Made by a program: the position numbers and the translations under genes. Below the pieces are notes generated by a model. The model had not been told where the DNA came from, searched no databases, and was given only the letters and a program-made list of their open reading frames with translations. Source: JBOGZI01 sp050697275 (lineage in GTDB: Bacteria; Actinomycetota; Thermoleophilia; Solirubrobacterales; 70-9). From it: a stretch of 12,920 bases of DNA. The stretch is from NCBI GenBank assembly GCA_050697275.1, contig JBOGZI010000118.1, forward strand, positions 1 through 12,920, written 5' to 3'. The first letter of the stretch is position 1; each line of letters begins with the position of its first letter. Positions 10,618-12,920 of the stretch are shown piece by piece.

Positions 10618-12920
10618 GTGCAGAACTCGTCCGAAGCCCGCCGTACCGGTGTGCCCGGTCGGCCGCAGCGGGAGCGCTACTCGCCCGAGCGCGCCTACCG
10701 CCCGCGCGTCTCGCCGCCCAGCGTGGAGGACAAGGACGCCTGCGCGATCTACGCCTCGGTGCGCCGCGACGCCACCCCGAGCCACGAGCCGGTCACCGTG
10801 GCGCTCGAGTCACTGCAGAAGATGCTCCATCGCGCCGGCAACGTCGACGGTGAGGGTGACGGCTGCGGGCTGCTGGTCGACATCCCGACCAAGATCTGGG
10901 CCGAGGAGATCCGCCAGGGCGGGCACAACCCCTCGCTCGCCCTCGACGACGCCTTCGCCGTCGCCCACCTCTTCGTCGAGCGCTCCGCCGACCTCGACTC
11001 GGTCCGCCACGACGCCCGGGAGATCCTCGGCCGCGGCGGCTTCCGCATCCTCGCCGAGCGCACCGGGGCGGTCGACTCCTCGGCCCTCGGCCCCACCGCG
11101 CGAGAGGAGGAGCCGCACTTCTGGCAGCTCGCCGGCCTCGTCGCCGACGCCGAGAACCGAGATCGGGTCCTGCTCCAGCTCCTGGTCGAGCTGGAGGAGA
11201 AGCTCGGCGTCCACATCCCCAGCTTCAGCTCGACCACCTGCGTCTACAAGGTGATGGGGGCGCCCAAGGTCCTGGGCGCCTACTACCCCGATCTCTCGGA
11301 CGAGCGCTTCGAGACCGTCGGCTGCTTCGGCCACAACCGCTACTCGACCAACACCTGGCCCTCGTTCAAGCGGGTGCAGCCGTTCAGCGTGCTCGGCCAC
11401 AACGGCGAGATCAACACGATCGAGCAGCTCCGCCAGGAGGCGCGCATGCTTGGGGTCAACATCCCGGAGGGGAACTCCGACTCACAGGACCTGAACCGCA
11501 CGATCGAGACCCTGATCCGCGCCTACGACCTCTCCCTCGCCGAGGCGATGGAGACGGTGGTGCCGCCGATCGTCGACGAGATCGCGAAGCTCCCCGAGCA
11601 GCTCCAGTCCTTCTACATGTACCTGCGCCAGTCGATGGGGCCCTACGCGCAGGGCCCGGTGGCGCTGATCGCCCGCCACGACGACGAGTGCGTCTTCTCA
11701 GCCGACGCCCTCGGGCTGCGACCGCTCTGGCAGCTCTCCACCCAGAGCGACTTCGTGTTCAGCTCCGAGCCCGGCGTGGTCTCGGTCTCGGACCTGGTCG
11801 CCGAGCCGAAGCCGCTCGCCCCGGGGGAGAAGTTCATGGTGCTGATCGACCGCCAGCGGCATCGCTCCACGCTCCATCCGCATGAGGAGATGCTGCGCGA
11901 GGTGCGCAAGCGCTGGCTGGAGCGGACCGGGACCGAGGAGGTCGCGCCGTACGACCGCGCGATCGAGACCGGCGGCCCGCTCGAGGGCCCCGAGATCCCG
12001 GGCTACACCTCGGCGGGGCCCGCCGAGCCAGTCAAGGTCGACGACCGCGTCACCGCCGGCTTCGGCTGGCAGCGCGACGATGTCAAGCTCGTCCAGCAGA
12101 TGGCGACCAACGGCGCCGAGCCGATCGGCTCGCTCGGCTACGACGGCCCGCTTGCCGCCCTCTCGCCCGAGCGCCAGAACCTCGCCGACTACTTCAAGGA
12201 GACGGTGGCCGTGGTCACCAACCCGGCGATCGACCGCGAGCGCGAGATCGAGCACTTCTCGACCCGCGCGGTATTCGGCCGCCGCCCGCCGCTCGACAAC
12301 CCGGGGGACGACACCCACACGATCGAGACCGACTTCCCGGTGATCCTCGGTGGCCACCACGACCTCGCCCCGCTCAGCGACTCCACCTACCGCAGGATCG
12401 CCCATGAGCAGGGGACCTTCCTGATGGAGGACCTCTGGGAGCAGTTCGGCGACGCCAAGGCGATCGACATCGCCCTGCTCGAGTCCGAGACCACCCAGGG
12501 GGCGATCGACCGGATCAAGCAGGAGGCGGTGAAGGCCGCGCGCGACGGCACGCAGCTGCTGGTGCTCACCGACCGCACCGTCTACGACGGCGAGCGCCGC
12601 TACCTCGACCCGCACCTGGCGACCTCGGCGGTGGACCAGGCCCTGAAGCAGTTCCGGGTGGAGTTCGGCGAGAAGAACCTGCGCCGGCGCTGCGCAATCG
12701 TGCTGCGCTCGGCCGCGATCCGGAACGTCCACGACGTGATGCTCGCGCTCGGCCTCGGCGCCAACGGGGTCTGCCCCTACGTGATGGTCGAGGTGATCTG
12801 CGTCGACGACTATGAGCAGGACGTCGCCCACCTCTGCTCGGCCCTGCGCAAGGGGATCGAGAAGGTGATCTCGACGATCGGGATCCACGAGGTGCGCGGC
12901 TACGCGCGCCAGTTCTCCTC
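10618..12920 (+). CDS. gltB: Glutamate synthase large-subunit-like protein (GltB family), 3' end outside window
   Basis: 767 codons are visible and the frame is open at the right edge. GTG 10618 follows GGAGG (10608-10612) by five bases. Residues 2-41 resemble a propeptide; C42 in DACAIYASVRRDATPSHE aligns with the class II amidotransferase nucleophile of GltB (DACGVGF), though the next residues differ. Further motifs are GDGCGLLVDIP, HNRYSTNTWPSF (about 239-250), NGEINT (262-267) and GNSDSQDLN (285-293). The central domain from about residue 482 has EPIGSLGYDGPLAALSPERQ and VTNPAIDRERE, corresponding to EPIGSMGDDTPLAVLS and VTNPPIDPxRE in GltB. Known role: transfer of the glutamine amide to 2-oxoglutarate, giving glutamate. 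The FMN/Fe-S synthase domain lies outside the window. It is divergent enough that 'glutamate synthase-related protein' is a fair alternative. Confidence 0.88.
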   Translation, partial: MQNSSEARRTGVPGRPQRERYSPERAYRPRVSPPSVEDKDACAIYASVRRDATPSHEPVTVALESLQKMLHRAGNVDGEGDGCGLLVDIPTKIWAEEIRQGGHNPSLALDDAFAVAHLFVERSADLDSVRHDAREILGRGGFRILAERTGAVDSSALGPTAREEEPHFWQLAGLVADAENRDRVLLQLLVELEEKLGVHIPSFSSTTCVYKVMGAPKVLGAYYPDLSDERFETVGCFGHNRYSTNTWPSFKRVQPFSVLGHNGEINTIEQLRQEARMLGVNIPEGNSDSQDLNRTIETLIRAYDLSLAEAMETVVPPIVDEIAKLPEQLQSFYMYLRQSMGPYAQGPVALIARHDDECVFSADALGLRPLWQLSTQSDFVFSSEPGVVSVSDLVAEPKPLAPGEKFMVLIDRQRHRSTLHPHEEMLREVRKRWLERTGTEEVAPYDRAIETGGPLEGPEIPGYTSAGPAEPVKVDDRVTAGFGWQRDDVKLVQQMATNGAEPIGSLGYDGPLAALSPERQNLADYFKETVAVVTNPAIDREREIEHFSTRAVFGRRPPLDNPGDDTHTIETDFPVILGGHHDLAPLSDSTYRRIAHEQGTFLMEDLWEQFGDAKAIDIALLESETTQGAIDRIKQEAVKAARDGTQLLVLTDRTVYDGERRYLDPHLATSAVDQALKQFRVEFGEKNLRRRCAIVLRSAAIRNVHDVMLALGLGANGVCPYVMVEVICVDDYEQDVAHLCSALRKGIEKVISTIGIHEVRGYARQFS

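Noticed and set aside
11698..12888. 396-codon minus-strand open frame over the glutamate synthase gene
   Set aside because: Shadow frame: the plus strand carries continuous GltB motifs and the minus product is Asp/Arg/Val/Leu-biased without domains.
1..12920. CRISPR arrays, tRNA or rRNA genes, transposase or integrase genes
   Set aside because: None seen on either strand: no regularly spaced repeats, no cloverleaf with T-loop consensus, no recombinase motifs.

Overview
The window is very GC-rich (third codon positions nearly all G or C) and reads as a chromosomal segment of a high-GC actinobacterium. Thermoleophilia/Solirubrobacterales is my best guess. The grounds are the F420-type PPOX protein, many GTG starts, TAnnnT-type -10 boxes placed for leaderless transcripts, a Tat-secreted beta-sandwich protein with a Lys/Arg-rich hydrophobic repeat style common in that group, and a divergent GltB-like glutamate synthase. 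This placement is inference; there is no rRNA or other phylogenetic marker here.

Layout. (a) 1-1690: the 3' part of homoserine dehydrogenase (hom) overlaps threonine synthase (thrC) by one base. (b) 1691-5356: a two-gene block in which a Tat-exported small protein (+) faces a 997-residue protein (-) fused from an amidase_2 domain, three GT2-type glycosyltransferase domains and a C-terminal membrane helix. This block lies between two direct copies of the last 138 bp of thrC (1553-1690 intact, 5357-5494 an orphan fragment). The first 44 bp of the copies are identical and the rest has diverged, as expected for an insertion that rebuilt the 3' end of its target gene. (c) 5505-7286: a PPOX/F420-type flavoprotein, a tiny ORF with repeat-derived sequence, a divergent pair of small proteins sharing one beta domain (one soluble, one membrane-anchored), and a single-Cys thioredoxin-fold protein. 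(d) 7350-8814: a CxxC redoxin and homoserine kinase (thrB), joined by a 15-codon ORF with ATGA overlaps on both sides and a strong hairpin between. (e) 8815-10155: a small secreted Lys-rich protein, a compact three-way-junction fold in the gap upstream of it, a SnoaL-like protein and a cupin from divergent overlapping promoters, and a small hydrophilic ORF. (f) 10362-12920: an intergenic region with two palindromes and a TATAAT box, then a glutamate synthase large-subunit-like gene running off the right edge with no stop.

How it works together. Hom, ThrB and ThrC convert aspartate semialdehyde to threonine. They are normally adjacent in actinobacteria, but here thrB lies 6.2 kb from thrC with unrelated genes between. 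The GltB-like protein would supply glutamate-linked nitrogen. The most unusual elements are the amidase-glycosyltransferase fusion and its thrC-tail-flanked setting. No tRNA, rRNA, CRISPR array, transposase or integrase was seen.
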